A stretch of DNA of 64,000 nt. It comes from Pseudomonas siliginis. GTDB lineage: Bacteria; Pseudomonadota; Gammaproteobacteria; Pseudomonadales; Pseudomonadaceae. A program made the translations under genes and the position numbers. The stretch is taken from positions 124,001 to 188,000 of the forward strand of contig NZ_JAHSTW010000010.1 of the NCBI RefSeq assembly GCF_019145195.1. The letters are read 5' to 3'. The number at the start of each line of letters is the position of its first letter. Within the stretch, counting starts at the first letter, position 1. Below, in pieces: positions 31,881-41,193 of the stretch. Below the pieces are notes generated by a model. That model was given only the letters and a program-made list of their open reading frames with translations, was not told the DNA's origin and did not search any database.

Positions 31881-34436
31881 CTAAACCAGTATCCCCATCA
31901 ACTTGGCTTTCGCCACAGCCTGGGTTCTGCGTTCTACACCCAACTTACCGTTAATCCTTCTCGCATGGGTTTTTACTGTATGTAATGAAATAAACAGTTG
32001 TTCGGCAACTTGCTGATTAGAAGCCCCTTGAGCAATCAACATCAGCACTTCGCGTTCGCGCCGACTGAGGCCAGGCGCCTGTTCATCGTTATCCCGCGGC
32101 CAGGCAGAAACCTCCTTGCCAGACCCAGTGCCGAGGCTACCTCGGCGTAATTCCCACTCGCGCACGGCTTGCTGCAATCGGCAACGCTCCGCCAGCGTTG
32201 CGGCTCGCTGGAACGCTTGCTGCGCCGCTACCGTGTCACCGTGCGCTTCGGCCAACTGCGCGAAGGCCAGCAACAATTCCGTTTCCGCCGCCAGCATGCC
32301 TTTGGCCTGAGCGCGCTTCAACAATCGCTCAATGGTGGGCAGAGCGGTTTCGTCCGGGTCCGATTGCGCATTCGCGCAGGCCAGCAGGTATTCGATGCGA
32401 ATAATCAGTTCGAACGTCGCGGGTGGCGCCTGCAACGCCGAAGGTCCCCGGTAATGCCGTAACAGTCGGCTCAACGCTTCTTGCGCAAGATGCGGTCGGC
32501 CCTGTTGCAACCAGAACTGGCTGCTCACCTGCAACACAACACCGCGATAGACCGTATCGGGAATCTGCCGCTGCTGCATGACCCTTTCAGCCTCGCGCAG
32601 GCGCTCGAAAGCGCAGGCATAATCGCCGCGATTGCCGGCCAGTTGCGCCTGCCCCAGATAACCATACAAGGCCCGCTTGTCGTGGCTGCGCAAGCAATCT
32701 TCAAGGCCTTCGCTGAACAACTGCGCAGCCTGCGCTTCAAGTCCCATGCACAGCGCCAGTCGTCCGCGCCGCAGGGCAATCCGGCCGAGCAGTGGCACGG
32801 GCACTGTGGCGCGCAGGCGCAGCAAGTGCTCGATCTCCACCAGCAGGCTTTCGGCACGCAAAGGCGCGCCTCGCTGCTCGAGCCATTGCGCATGGTCAAG
32901 CTCAAGCAAGCCTTCGAACAGCAACGAGCCGTGAGCCCGCGCCAGGCACAGCGCCTCGCGGTTGAGGGCATGGGCCTGATCAAGCTCACCGCACAGCAAC
33001 GCCTGCTGGGTCAGTCCTGACAGGCACATCAGACGCGCCTGCCAGGCCTCGTCAGCCAGCGCAGACAAAGCCTCCTGAAAGCAGGTGCGTGCCGGCACCA
33101 TTTGCCCTTGCAGGTGAAAAAGCCACCCCTGTTGCGCCTGCCAGCGGGCCAGCAGTTGCTGCTCCAGCTGCGCTCTCGGTTGCGGCATGAAGCGGCCGAG
33201 ATGAGCCAGACATTGCCCGGCCTGTTCGAACCGACCGGCAAACAGCAAGGCTCCGGTAACCAGCCCGATCAGCTGCGGTGTCATCAGGGTCAGCTCCTGA
33301 CTTTGTTGCTCGTGCAAACGCAACAGCAGGACGACGGTCTGGTCTTCGAACAGATCCTCGAAGCTGAAATGCTGCAACAGGCTGACGGCAGTTTCGTATT
33401 CCTCGGCCAACAACGCTTGCTCGAACGCCGCTCGCCAATCCTGCGTCGCGCTGAACCACTGACAGGCGCGCCGGTGCCAGGAACGCGCACACGGCCAGTG
33501 CGACTCCTGGATGATTCGCGACAGCGGGCGGAACACCTGGAGCCAGTCAGCGGATTGCTGCCATGGCTCGATAAAGCAGCCCAACACCTGCAGATCGTGC
33601 AGCAGCCGCGCGCCTTCGCCGGCGCCGAACAAATGCTCGCATAACGGCGCGTTGAACCGTGGCAGGTGAGCCAGCACACGCCATGCCTCGTCCTGTTCCG
33701 GCGTCAGGTTGCTAAACAGTTCGTGCTGCAGATAATCGAGCAGAGTGTCGACACGCTGCTGCGGTTGCAGGTTTTGCGACCAGTCGCACTTTTGCAGGAG
33801 CGCCATGCGCGCCCCCGCGCACCAACCGCCAGTACGCTGGATGATACGGGTGGCGACACGGTCCGCCTGGTCAGGCGGCAAATGGTGCAACACCGATACA
33901 ACTTCATCGTGAGTCAGCGCCAGGCTGGCGCTCTCGAATTCGTAGAGTTCGTCATCGAGCAACAGCCGCGGCCAGTTGCACTGCGGCCGGCGGCGAGTGC
34001 TGATCCACCAGGTGAGCGCCGGGCTGCTGACTGCCAGCAAGCGATCCAGCAGAGCATCCACAGCCGGATCCGGCAGCCGACTGTAATCGTCGATGAACAG
34101 CGACGTCGGCCTCGACCAATGGGCCAGCTCCGCCATCAGCTGCCTATCATCAAGGACTTCGACCAGCCCGAGCGCCCGCGTCAGACGCCGGCAAAATTCA
34201 TCGGCGCTGAGCGCTGCTCCCGCCAGCGGCAGCCAGATTGCCTCGCACTCCGCGCGCACCTGAAGAAGACATTCGGTGAGCAGTGCGGTTTTGCCACTGC
34301 CTGCCGGCGCGCACAACAGCCTGACCCGTGCGTTCGATGTCAGCAAAGGCGCAGTCAAGCGACTGCGAGGCTGATGATGTGAAGAAAGCCTGGGCAAAAA
34401 TCCGGGTCGATCCAGGCACGGGGTCATGGCGGTCAT
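31881..34436 (-). CDS. MalT-type LuxR regulator (large ATP-binding, LAL)
   Basis: 851 residues. A P-loop lies at residues 43-50 (APAGSGKT) with a Walker B-like strand (TSLFIDDYSRL), followed by a long helical-repeat section (residues about 330-770, for example FAGRFEQAGQCLAHLGRFMP). A C-terminal LuxR helix-turn-helix ends the chain (LSRREREVLMLIAQGASNQQ, VAEQLFISLHTVKTHARRIN). Such regulators bind ATP and an inducer, oligomerise and activate transcription. It lies on the same strand as, and 153 bp upstream of, the toxin-like gene, and downstream of the DUF1329/DUF1302 pair behind a terminator. Either could be its target. Confidence 0.88.
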   Translation of the reverse strand: MTAMTPCLDRPGFLPRLSSHHQPRSRLTAPLLTSNARVRLLCAPAGSGKTALLTECLLQVRAECEAIWLPLAGAALSADEFCRRLTRALGLVEVLDDRQLMAELAHWSRPTSLFIDDYSRLPDPAVDALLDRLLAVSSPALTWWISTRRRPQCNWPRLLLDDELYEFESASLALTHDEVVSVLHHLPPDQADRVATRIIQRTGGWCAGARMALLQKCDWSQNLQPQQRVDTLLDYLQHELFSNLTPEQDEAWRVLAHLPRFNAPLCEHLFGAGEGARLLHDLQVLGCFIEPWQQSADWLQVFRPLSRIIQESHWPCARSWHRRACQWFSATQDWRAAFEQALLAEEYETAVSLLQHFSFEDLFEDQTVVLLLRLHEQQSQELTLMTPQLIGLVTGALLFAGRFEQAGQCLAHLGRFMPQPRAQLEQQLLARWQAQQGWLFHLQGQMVPARTCFQEALSALADEAWQARLMCLSGLTQQALLCGELDQAHALNREALCLARAHGSLLFEGLLELDHAQWLEQRGAPLRAESLLVEIEHLLRLRATVPVPLLGRIALRRGRLALCMGLEAQAAQLFSEGLEDCLRSHDKRALYGYLGQAQLAGNRGDYACAFERLREAERVMQQRQIPDTVYRGVVLQVSSQFWLQQGRPHLAQEALSRLLRHYRGPSALQAPPATFELIIRIEYLLACANAQSDPDETALPTIERLLKRAQAKGMLAAETELLLAFAQLAEAHGDTVAAQQAFQRAATLAERCRLQQAVREWELRRGSLGTGSGKEVSAWPRDNDEQAPGLSRREREVLMLIAQGASNQQVAEQLFISLHTVKTHARRINGKLGVERRTQAVAKAKLMGILV

Positions 34437-34523
34437 CGGGTGAGCCTTCTTATCGTTGTGCGCTCACCCTAGCCCTCTCCCGCGCCCTTGTTGACGAGTA
34501 TTCAGCACGCTGATTGATGGCCA

Positions 34524-34552
34524 TAAAAAAGGCGACCGTGCGGTCGCCTTTT
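34524..34552. terminator. Bidirectional terminator between the DUF1329 gene and the LuxR gene
   Basis: GGCGACCG and CGGTCGCC pair around TG, with AAAAAA on the left and TTTT on the right. It separates the DUF1302-DUF1329 transcript from the LuxR gene. Confidence 0.88.
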
Positions 34553-34574
34553 GTCCAGCTGTACAGCAGAGCCG

Positions 34575-35942
34575 TTAGCGCACGCCCTCGGCGCGCAGGG
34601 CCGAAGGTGTGTAATCGGCAGCCTTGGCTTCAAAACCGAATTCGAAGCTGTGCTTCTCTTCGTTCTTCATGCCCAACGCAATGTAGCGGCCGGCAATGAT
34701 GTCGTAGAGCGCTTCCAGCGTGTAAGCCTGAGCCTGATGATCGTAGTAGTACTGCGCGTGACCTTCAGCAACGCGCCACAGTTGCCCGCGACCGTCGTAG
34801 TGATCGGCCAGCGCCACTTGCCAGCTGTCCTCGTCGATGTACATGTGGCGCTTGGCGTAGATGTGCCGCTCGTTCGGTTTCACCGTGCCGATCACTTCCC
34901 AGACGCGGTGCAGTTCGTAACGGGTCAGGTCCTGATTGATGTGCCCGGCCTTGACGATGTCGTCGTACTTGAGCTTCGGCGAGTCGAGCTTGTAGCTGTT
35001 GTAGGGAATGTACATTTCCTTCTTGCCGACCAGTTTCCAGTCATAGCGATCCGGCGCGCCGGAGAACATGTCGAAGTTGTCGGAAGTCCTCAGGCCATCG
35101 GCTGCTGTACCCGGACCGTCATAGGCCACTTGCGGTGCGCGCCGGACCCGGCGTTGACCGGCGTTATAGATCCACGCCAGACGCGGCTCCTTCACTTGAT
35201 CGAGGGTTTCGTGCACCAGCAGCACGTTACCGGCCAGCCGCGCCGGAGCAGTCACCGATTGCTTGAAGAAGGTCAGCACGTTGGCAGCTTTTTCCGGATC
35301 GATGTCCTTCATCAGTTGCGGCACGGCGATCTCTTCTTCGAAACGGATCGGCGTGTAGCTGCCGTTGGTCTGCGGCGTGACCTGGGTAATGATCCGCCGC
35401 AGATTGCCACCGTGATAACGGGTGATGTGGTTCCACAGCACCTCGACGCCGTTCTTCGGAATCGGGAAGGCGTAGTAGCGGTTGCCGGTGAAATTGGCCA
35501 GGCCGTTGCCGTCGTTGATCGCGTTGACGTTCAGCGCGCTGCGCTTGGCCGACTCGTAGATTTCCGCTGGCGCCCCCACGGTGCGGTGGGTCGGGTAGAC
35601 CGGGATCTTGTAGGTTTCCGGGTAGCGCTTGAACATCGCCACCTGGCCATCGGAGAGTTTGCTTTTGTACTGCTCGACGTTCGCGGCGGTGATGGTGAAC
35701 AGCGGTTTTTCGTTGGCAAACGGGTCGGCGAGGAAGCCCTTGCTGTCCACCGCACCGGCGTTTTTCGGGATGCCGCCGGTCCAGGCCGGAATCGATCCGT
35801 CCGCATTGCCGGCCTTCTCGGCGCCGAGCGGGGTCAGGCTGGTGCCGAGCTTGTTCGCTTCATCCGGCGACACCGCCGCCATCACGTTGGCCGCCAGCAG
35901 ACTCAAGGCCAGCACGCCACATTGCAGAATCGTTTTGCGCAT
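34575..35942 (-). CDS. DUF1329-family secreted protein
   Basis: 455 residues with a signal peptide (MRKTILQCGVLALSLLAANV, cut after ANVMA). The mature chain begins AVSPDEANKLGTSLTPLGAE, the standard DUF1329 opening, followed by KAGNADGSIPAWTGGI. The fold is thought to be LolB/LolA-like, binding lipid-like ligands in the periplasm. It is encoded 23 bp after a DUF1302 gene; the pair is conserved across pseudomonads and is often linked to hydrophobic substrate uptake or RND lipid transporters. I chose ATG 35942, with GAAGG nine bases upstream, rather than the ATG three codons earlier. Confidence 0.87.
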   Translation of the reverse strand: MRKTILQCGVLALSLLAANVMAAVSPDEANKLGTSLTPLGAEKAGNADGSIPAWTGGIPKNAGAVDSKGFLADPFANEKPLFTITAANVEQYKSKLSDGQVAMFKRYPETYKIPVYPTHRTVGAPAEIYESAKRSALNVNAINDGNGLANFTGNRYYAFPIPKNGVEVLWNHITRYHGGNLRRIITQVTPQTNGSYTPIRFEEEIAVPQLMKDIDPEKAANVLTFFKQSVTAPARLAGNVLLVHETLDQVKEPRLAWIYNAGQRRVRRAPQVAYDGPGTAADGLRTSDNFDMFSGAPDRYDWKLVGKKEMYIPYNSYKLDSPKLKYDDIVKAGHINQDLTRYELHRVWEVIGTVKPNERHIYAKRHMYIDEDSWQVALADHYDGRGQLWRVAEGHAQYYYDHQAQAYTLEALYDIIAGRYIALGMKNEEKHSFEFGFEAKAADYTPSALRAEGVR

Positions 35943-35965
35943 TGCAGTCATCCTTCTCGGGCAGA

Positions 35966-37759
35966 TCAGAAGTTCACGCCGAAGCTCAGGGCCACGAAGT
36001 CACGGTCTTCGAGGACGTTGTAGTCGCCACCGAAAAAGTCGGTGTAACTCAGGCTTGCGGTGTAGGTGTTGCGGTAGTCGGCATCGACGCCGAAGCTGAT
36101 GGCTTTCGCACCTTCGTTGAACAGTCCGTTGGGGCCGTAACCGGCGACGTCATGGGACCACGACAGGTTGGGCTTGAGGTTGATCCCACCGATGACGTTG
36201 GCGTAATCGAGAATCGCCCGGGCGCGATAGCCCCACGAAGTCGAGGTGACGAAACCGTCGGTGTCGCCGCCGAAACCGTACTGGCCGTAGACCGAATCAC
36301 GGCCATAACGCAGCTCACTGCGTGACTCCAGACCACCGACATGCACCACCGCCGCTTCGCCGACCACGGTCAGGCGTTCGGCGCCGAGCACCTGATCGAA
36401 GAAGTGTGTGAGGGTGCTTTGGATCTGCGTGACTTCCTTGCGCCGGTAGCCTTTGTTGTCGGCACCCGGCGAAGTGGCGAGTGGCGATGCGGTGCCGCCG
36501 GCAATCGGGTTGACCAACGCCAGGGTGAGATCGTTGGTGTTGACCTGCACCGGCGCGTTCGGCCGGTAGCTGATCTCGCCGGTCCACGCGGTGCCGGTGG
36601 GCAGGGTGGTGGAGAAACTCGCGCCGTACAGGCGAATGTCTTCCGGATATTCGAGGTAATACTGACCGCGCCCGAGCATCACGCTTTGCGCCAGCCCCGC
36701 ACCGCTGCCGGGCGCGAGGCCGTTGGCAATGCCGACCAGGCCAGGCAACGCCGCCAGTGTCGACAGCCCCGCCGTAGTGGTGCCGACCGTCGGCGTACGG
36801 CTGTGGTAGTTCATAAAGTAGAGGCCGTACTCGGTGTCGTCGCCGAGCCAGCGCAACGCCGTGCCCCACTGCCCGGAATCGCGCGCATCGCGATCACCGC
36901 CACGGGGGATCACCACGCCTTCGCGGGTGACCTGAATGCCTTGGCCGAACGCGGTGGTCAGCGGCACCAGTGGCGCCACCGCTGGGCTGCCGACGGTGTA
37001 GCCGTTGTTGCAACCGTCCGCCGCCACGTCGACGCCGAAGAACGTACCGCAGTTGTCGAGAACGGTCTGGTCCCACTCCAGTTGGTAGAAGCCTTCGACC
37101 GAAAGTTTGTCGGTCAGGCTCTGCGAACCGAAAAGCATGTTCACCGGAATCAGGCCTTCCTTGATCTCGGCACCGGGACGGCGGAATGCTGAGACGTCAA
37201 CCGGGTTGATGCTGTTGATCGAGTTGCCGATAAAGGTACTTTCGCCCCAGCTCACCACCTGCTTGCCGGCCCGCACGGTGCCGGGCAAATCGGCGATGGC
37301 GTAGTTGTGATAGACGAAAGCATCGAGGATCTGCGCGCCGGAAGACTTGGCGCCTTCCTTGCGGCCGCTGTCGCTGATCTGTTTGAACTCGCGGTCTTCG
37401 TCCTTGAGTTCGAAGTCGTACCAGTATTTGCCTCGCACGAACACGCCGGTATCACCGTACTTCAGTTCGAGGTCGTGGATACCCTTGAAGATTTTCGAGA
37501 AGGTTTCGCCCTTCTTGAAATTCAGGCGCCCGTCATCACCGGTGGACGATTGTCCGCTGCCGCCATTGACCGTGCCGACCAGCGAGTTGTCGGCATCGCG
37601 CAGGCCCCAGCTCGCGCCGACCGAAAGTGACGAGTCGAAGGTGCCTTCGATTTCGCCGATGTTGAAGGCGACCGCGTGCGCCTGGGCGCCGCAACCCAGA
37701 GCCACCGCAGCGGCCAGCGCCTGCGGTGTGAAGATGGCGCGCATTGTTGTTTTTGTCAT
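35966..37759 (-). CDS. DUF1302-family outer-membrane protein
   Basis: 597 residues with a signal peptide (LAAAVALGCGAQAHA, cut before VAFNIGEIEG). The first mature residues FNIGEIEGTFDSSLSVGASW are the DUF1302 signature, and the chain is rich in alternating beta-strand sequence ending LSFGVNF with a terminal phenylalanine, as expected for an outer-membrane barrel. The ATG 37759 follows GGGGA at proper spacing. It forms an operon with the DUF1329 gene. Reported relatives take part in uptake of hydrophobic or aromatic compounds; the substrate here is not known. Confidence 0.87.
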   Translation of the reverse strand: MTKTTMRAIFTPQALAAAVALGCGAQAHAVAFNIGEIEGTFDSSLSVGASWGLRDADNSLVGTVNGGSGQSSTGDDGRLNFKKGETFSKIFKGIHDLELKYGDTGVFVRGKYWYDFELKDEDREFKQISDSGRKEGAKSSGAQILDAFVYHNYAIADLPGTVRAGKQVVSWGESTFIGNSINSINPVDVSAFRRPGAEIKEGLIPVNMLFGSQSLTDKLSVEGFYQLEWDQTVLDNCGTFFGVDVAADGCNNGYTVGSPAVAPLVPLTTAFGQGIQVTREGVVIPRGGDRDARDSGQWGTALRWLGDDTEYGLYFMNYHSRTPTVGTTTAGLSTLAALPGLVGIANGLAPGSGAGLAQSVMLGRGQYYLEYPEDIRLYGASFSTTLPTGTAWTGEISYRPNAPVQVNTNDLTLALVNPIAGGTASPLATSPGADNKGYRRKEVTQIQSTLTHFFDQVLGAERLTVVGEAAVVHVGGLESRSELRYGRDSVYGQYGFGGDTDGFVTSTSWGYRARAILDYANVIGGINLKPNLSWSHDVAGYGPNGLFNEGAKAISFGVDADYRNTYTASLSYTDFFGGDYNVLEDRDFVALSFGVNF

Positions 37760-38268
37760 GCGTCTTCCCCGGTGAGTGACAGAAGGCCCCACCCTACTGC
37801 CGGGTGAAGCGGTCGATAAGCGCACCAAGGAGGTATTTGCGTTGTCGCTCGAAAGGATGAATGGCCTTGTACGGCGGGGCTTGGGGCGGTTCATGGACTG
37901 GCTGGATAGCGCGTCATCAGCGCCATCCATGCGCACGCCACTGTTGCGCGCCCCGTAACAGTGCATGTCTGGAAACGGTATTTTTCCTACAAACTCAAGC
38001 CCGTATTCTGAGCGCGCTTTCCCGGCACACGCCGCAAAGCGCGAAGCCCGCTACGCTGAATCGCGAGCGATTGGCTACAGATTCTGGATAAATCGATTTT
38101 TCGGTCTATCGCCCCGGTGTTCACTGACGTTGATTTGTAGCTCCTTGATCCAACGTCTTACCTTGGCCGCTGCGTTTGCAGCGGCCTTTTTTATGGGCGG
38201 CTTGCGCGCGATGCACTTGGAGGTGGGAATCAGGGCCCAATGGCAGCCCTGTCGCCTGGAGGGAGGGC
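37760..38268. other. 509-bp gap without a protein gene
   Basis: No credible coding sequence lies here. The gap holds the upstream region of the DUF1302 operon and, near its right end, a strong plus-strand terminator not preceded by any plus-strand gene. The intervening DNA around 38060-38160 is AT-richer than the surrounding genes. Confidence 0.6.
38165..38192 (+). terminator. Orphan rho-independent terminator
   Basis: GGCCGCTGC and GCAGCGGCC form a 9-bp stem around GTTT, followed by six T. Both flanking genes run on the minus strand, so no annotated plus-strand transcript reaches it. It may end an unannotated small RNA. Confidence 0.85.
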
Positions 38269-39180
38269 CTAAATCGAATACTTCTGCAAATTCGCCATCA
38301 TTTCCTTCAATGCTTCAATATTGTCCTTCGGATGCGCCGCGCCTTCGAAATCACAAATCTGCTGCCAGTGCGCCGCCACATCCTCTGGCGAGAACCCCTC
38401 GCGCGGATCGAAGCCGGCACCGAGGCTGCGTTCCCAGCGCACCTTGCCCATCCAGCCGCCGCCGACCTCGAACAGGCCGGACGTTTCCTGGCATTGCTCG
38501 CTGGCCAGATACACCACCAGCGGGCTGACCAGTTCCGGCTTCAGTTGCTCGAATACTTGCGGCGGGATCAGGCCCTCGGTCATGCGCGTGCCGCCGGTCG
38601 GGGCGATGGCGTTGACCAGAATGTTGTTCTTGCGCCCTTCGATCGCCAGCGTTCGGGTCAACCCGTACAGCCCGAGTTTGGCCATGCCGTAGTTGGACTG
38701 ACCGAAATTGCCATAGATGCCTGAAGTCGATGCAGTGAAAATCACGCGACCGTAGTTTTGCTCGCGCAGATGCGGCCAGGCGGCACGGGTAACCTTGTAG
38801 GCGCCTTCGACGTGGACGCGATAGACCAGATCCCAGTCGGCGTCGTCCATCTTGTGAAATGACTTGTCGCGCAGGATCCCGGCATTGTTGACCACCACGT
38901 CGACGCGGCCGAAGGCATCGAGGGCGTTCTGTACCAGTTTGTCGCCGTCAGTGACCGAGTCGTGGTTGGCTTCGGCAATACCGCCGGCCTCGCGGATTTG
39001 CGCCACTACGCGGTCGGCAGCCGAAGCGTTGGCGCCCTCGCCCTGTGTCGAGCCACCGAGATCGTTGACCAGCACTTTGGCGCCCTGTCTGGCGAACAGC
39101 AGCGCATGCGCACGCCCGAGGCCGCCACCGGCGCCGGTGACAATCACGACTTTATCTTCGAAACGCACAGGTTCATTCAT
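38269..39180 (-). CDS. Short-chain dehydrogenase, multifunctional-enzyme-2 (hydroxyacyl-CoA) type
   Basis: 303 residues. The cofactor motif TGAGGGLGRAHALLFA, NNAGILRDKSFHKM, and the active site S-Y-K (TASTSGIYGNFGQSNYGMAK) are present. NDLGGSTQGEGANASAADRV is characteristic of the (3R)-hydroxyacyl-CoA dehydrogenase domain of peroxisomal multifunctional enzyme type 2. The C-terminal extension (FSPEDVAAHWQQICDFEGAA) also fits that group. Its likely role is oxidation of a hydroxyacyl-CoA in the cytosol. It stands alone; the substrate is not evident. Confidence 0.85.
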   Translation of the reverse strand: MNEPVRFEDKVVIVTGAGGGLGRAHALLFARQGAKVLVNDLGGSTQGEGANASAADRVVAQIREAGGIAEANHDSVTDGDKLVQNALDAFGRVDVVVNNAGILRDKSFHKMDDADWDLVYRVHVEGAYKVTRAAWPHLREQNYGRVIFTASTSGIYGNFGQSNYGMAKLGLYGLTRTLAIEGRKNNILVNAIAPTGGTRMTEGLIPPQVFEQLKPELVSPLVVYLASEQCQETSGLFEVGGGWMGKVRWERSLGAGFDPREGFSPEDVAAHWQQICDFEGAAHPKDNIEALKEMMANLQKYSI

Positions 39181-39333
39181 CGCGGCAACTCCAGCAGGCC
39201 AAGTGGTAATGAACCCGAGTGTCAGGCACGACGCTTTGGGTCACAACGAACACGGCTGCGGCTGAATGGTGCGCGATAAGGCTGAGGGATGATCGAGTGT
39301 CAGGTCGCCGAGAGCCCGTGCTCTCGGCGAGAA

Positions 39334-40236
39334 TCAGGAGCACGCCACTTTGCGCGGAGGCAATACCAGACGATCGCGGAACGCCAGATAGTGCTTGAGT
39401 ACCAGCACCGGCGCCTCGGTTTGCGGATAGTGGCCGATGCCTGGCAACAGCACGGTGTCTGCATCAGGGATCAGTTCGCGATATCGCTCGACCATGTGCA
39501 CGCCGGAGATCGGGTCAAATGCGCCATCGATCACCCGCAAGGGAATGTCACCCTGCTGCATGGCCGTCACCCAGCGCTCGCGCTGCACCCGGCGCTCGGG
39601 GATGTAAGTGATCAATTTATGCAGGATGCGCGGGCCATGGTTGCTTTCGACCAGACTCCAGTAGTCATCCAGCTCGCTTTCAGTGGGCTGGGTCTGCGCG
39701 CCGAAGATCTGCCGGAAACCTTTGACCAACGCCTCACGACTGAATGCGCGACCAAGCAGCCAGCCAATCGGACTGAGCAGCAGTTTCTGCATCAGCAGCG
39801 GACGATGGGTTTCCGGAAACAGACCGCCATTAAGGAATACGCAACTGGCCACTTCAATGCGCTTTTCGTAGTGCCGAGCGAGCAGCTCCTGAGCAACGCT
39901 GTCGCCGTAGTCGTGGGCGAGGATGTGCACGGCTTGTTCAACCTGCAGATGGGCGAGCAGTGCCTGTTGCAGATCGGCCTGTTCCAGCAGGCTGTAGGTG
40001 TGATTGCGCGGTTTTGCCGAATCGCCGAAACCGAGCATATCGCAGGCAATCACCTGATAACGCTGGGCCAGTGGTTGCCACAGGTAATGCCAATCCCAAC
40101 TGGCAGTGGGGAAACCGTGAATCAACAGCAACGGTTCACCCTGCCCGACTGTCCAGTAGCGGATCGACTGGCCACGAAAGACAAAAGTCCGGCTGCGCTT
40201 GCGCCAGACACACAAAGGAATCTCGGCAAGTGGCAT
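39334..40236 (-). CDS. MEST-like alpha/beta hydrolase with aspartate nucleophile
   Basis: 300 residues of alpha/beta hydrolase fold. The oxyanion segment is LLLIHGFPTASWDW. The nucleophile elbow reads AHDYGDSVAQE, placing Asp109 where haloalkane dehalogenases and epoxide hydrolases have theirs. The catalytic histidine is likely His269 in GIGHYPQ. Several long stretches (HDYGD-VAQELL, NGG-FPETHRPLL-QKLL, SESEL, GHYPQ-E-P) recall vertebrate MEST/PEG1. The start ATG overlaps the stop of the upstream aldolase-like gene (TAATG), so the two are coupled. The substrate is unknown in this group. Confidence 0.82.
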   Translation of the reverse strand: MPLAEIPLCVWRKRSRTFVFRGQSIRYWTVGQGEPLLLIHGFPTASWDWHYLWQPLAQRYQVIACDMLGFGDSAKPRNHTYSLLEQADLQQALLAHLQVEQAVHILAHDYGDSVAQELLARHYEKRIEVASCVFLNGGLFPETHRPLLMQKLLLSPIGWLLGRAFSREALVKGFRQIFGAQTQPTESELDDYWSLVESNHGPRILHKLITYIPERRVQRERWVTAMQQGDIPLRVIDGAFDPISGVHMVERYRELIPDADTVLLPGIGHYPQTEAPVLVLKHYLAFRDRLVLPPRKVACS

Positions 40237-41018
40237 TAGAATTTATACCCCGGATCCTGCAGGTCGAGTTTGCGCAACAGCGCCGGCCACGCCAGCGCGC
40301 CGCCCATGCCCTGCGCGCTCTTGGTGACGCCGGCAATCATCGCTTTGGCGCCGGCGAGAATCTGCGGTTCGATGGCGATCAGTTCGGTCGCTCCAGTCTG
40401 CGCCATGACCTGAATGTCGCAGGCCCGCTGGAAAGTGAACATCATCAGAAAAGTGTCGGCGATAGTCCCGCCGCAGGTGAGCAGACCGTGGTTGTGCAGC
40501 ATGAGGAAACTGTTGTCGCCAAGATCGGCTTGCAGGCGCGCCTTTTCTTCATGATTCAGGGCCACGCCCTCGTAGGCGTGATAGGCCAGGCTCGACAACA
40601 CAAACAGTGACTGTTGACTGATCGGCAACACCCCCTGCCTTTGTGCCGACACCGCAACGCCTGACGCAGTGTGCGTATGCAGCACGCAAACCACATCGTG
40701 GCGAACTTCGTGGACGGCGCTGTGAATGGTGTAGCCGGCGGGGTTGATTTCGTACGGGCTGTCCATGAGTTTGTTGCCGGCCTGATCGACTTTCACCAGG
40801 CTTGAGGCGGTGATCTCATGAAACATCAGGCCAAACGGATTGATCAGGAAATCTTCGGTGCCGGGCACCTTGGCCGAGATATGCGTGAAGATCAGATCGT
40901 CCCAGCCGTGCAGCGCCACCAGACGGTAACAGGCGGCAAGATCGACGCGGGTCTGCCACTCGGCAGCGCTGACCTGATCTTTGACATTCGGCGACGATTG
41001 GACGGGGCCTACGTTCAC
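40236..41018 (-). CDS. Class II aldolase/adducin-domain protein
   Basis: 260 residues. The class II aldolase fold is marked by TRVDLAACYRLVALHGWDDL, HISAKVPGTEDFLINPFGLM, the zinc-binding histidines in VCVLHTHTASGVAVSAQ, and LMLHNHGLLTCGGTIADTFL. Proteins of this type include fuculose-phosphate aldolases but also many adducin-like members without proven activity. I chose GTG 41018 because AGAGGTG lies six bases before it; a GTG three codons earlier overlaps that signal. It is the first gene of a two-gene operon with the MEST-like hydrolase, which suggests a joint pathway that I cannot name. Confidence 0.83.
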   Translation of the reverse strand: MNVGPVQSSPNVKDQVSAAEWQTRVDLAACYRLVALHGWDDLIFTHISAKVPGTEDFLINPFGLMFHEITASSLVKVDQAGNKLMDSPYEINPAGYTIHSAVHEVRHDVVCVLHTHTASGVAVSAQRQGVLPISQQSLFVLSSLAYHAYEGVALNHEEKARLQADLGDNSFLMLHNHGLLTCGGTIADTFLMMFTFQRACDIQVMAQTGATELIAIEPQILAGAKAMIAGVTKSAQGMGGALAWPALLRKLDLQDPGYKF

Positions 41019-41193
41019 TGTATGCACCTCTGCGTTCTTCTTGTTCTGCTCGTGTCAGCAGTCTAGTCAGGCGCAGGGCATCGCGTAGTTGCATTGGCAG
41101 CCAGCTTGATGACTGAACGAGTCAGCCGGGCAAACAGACTGGATCCGTTGCAATGCAACAACGCTTAGAAAGTGCAGCGATTATTGCCCGCAA

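Noticed and set aside
36341..37192. Plus-strand open frame opposite the DUF1302 gene
   Set aside because: Antisense to a clear outer-membrane protein gene with signal peptide and family start; no ribosome-binding site or domain.
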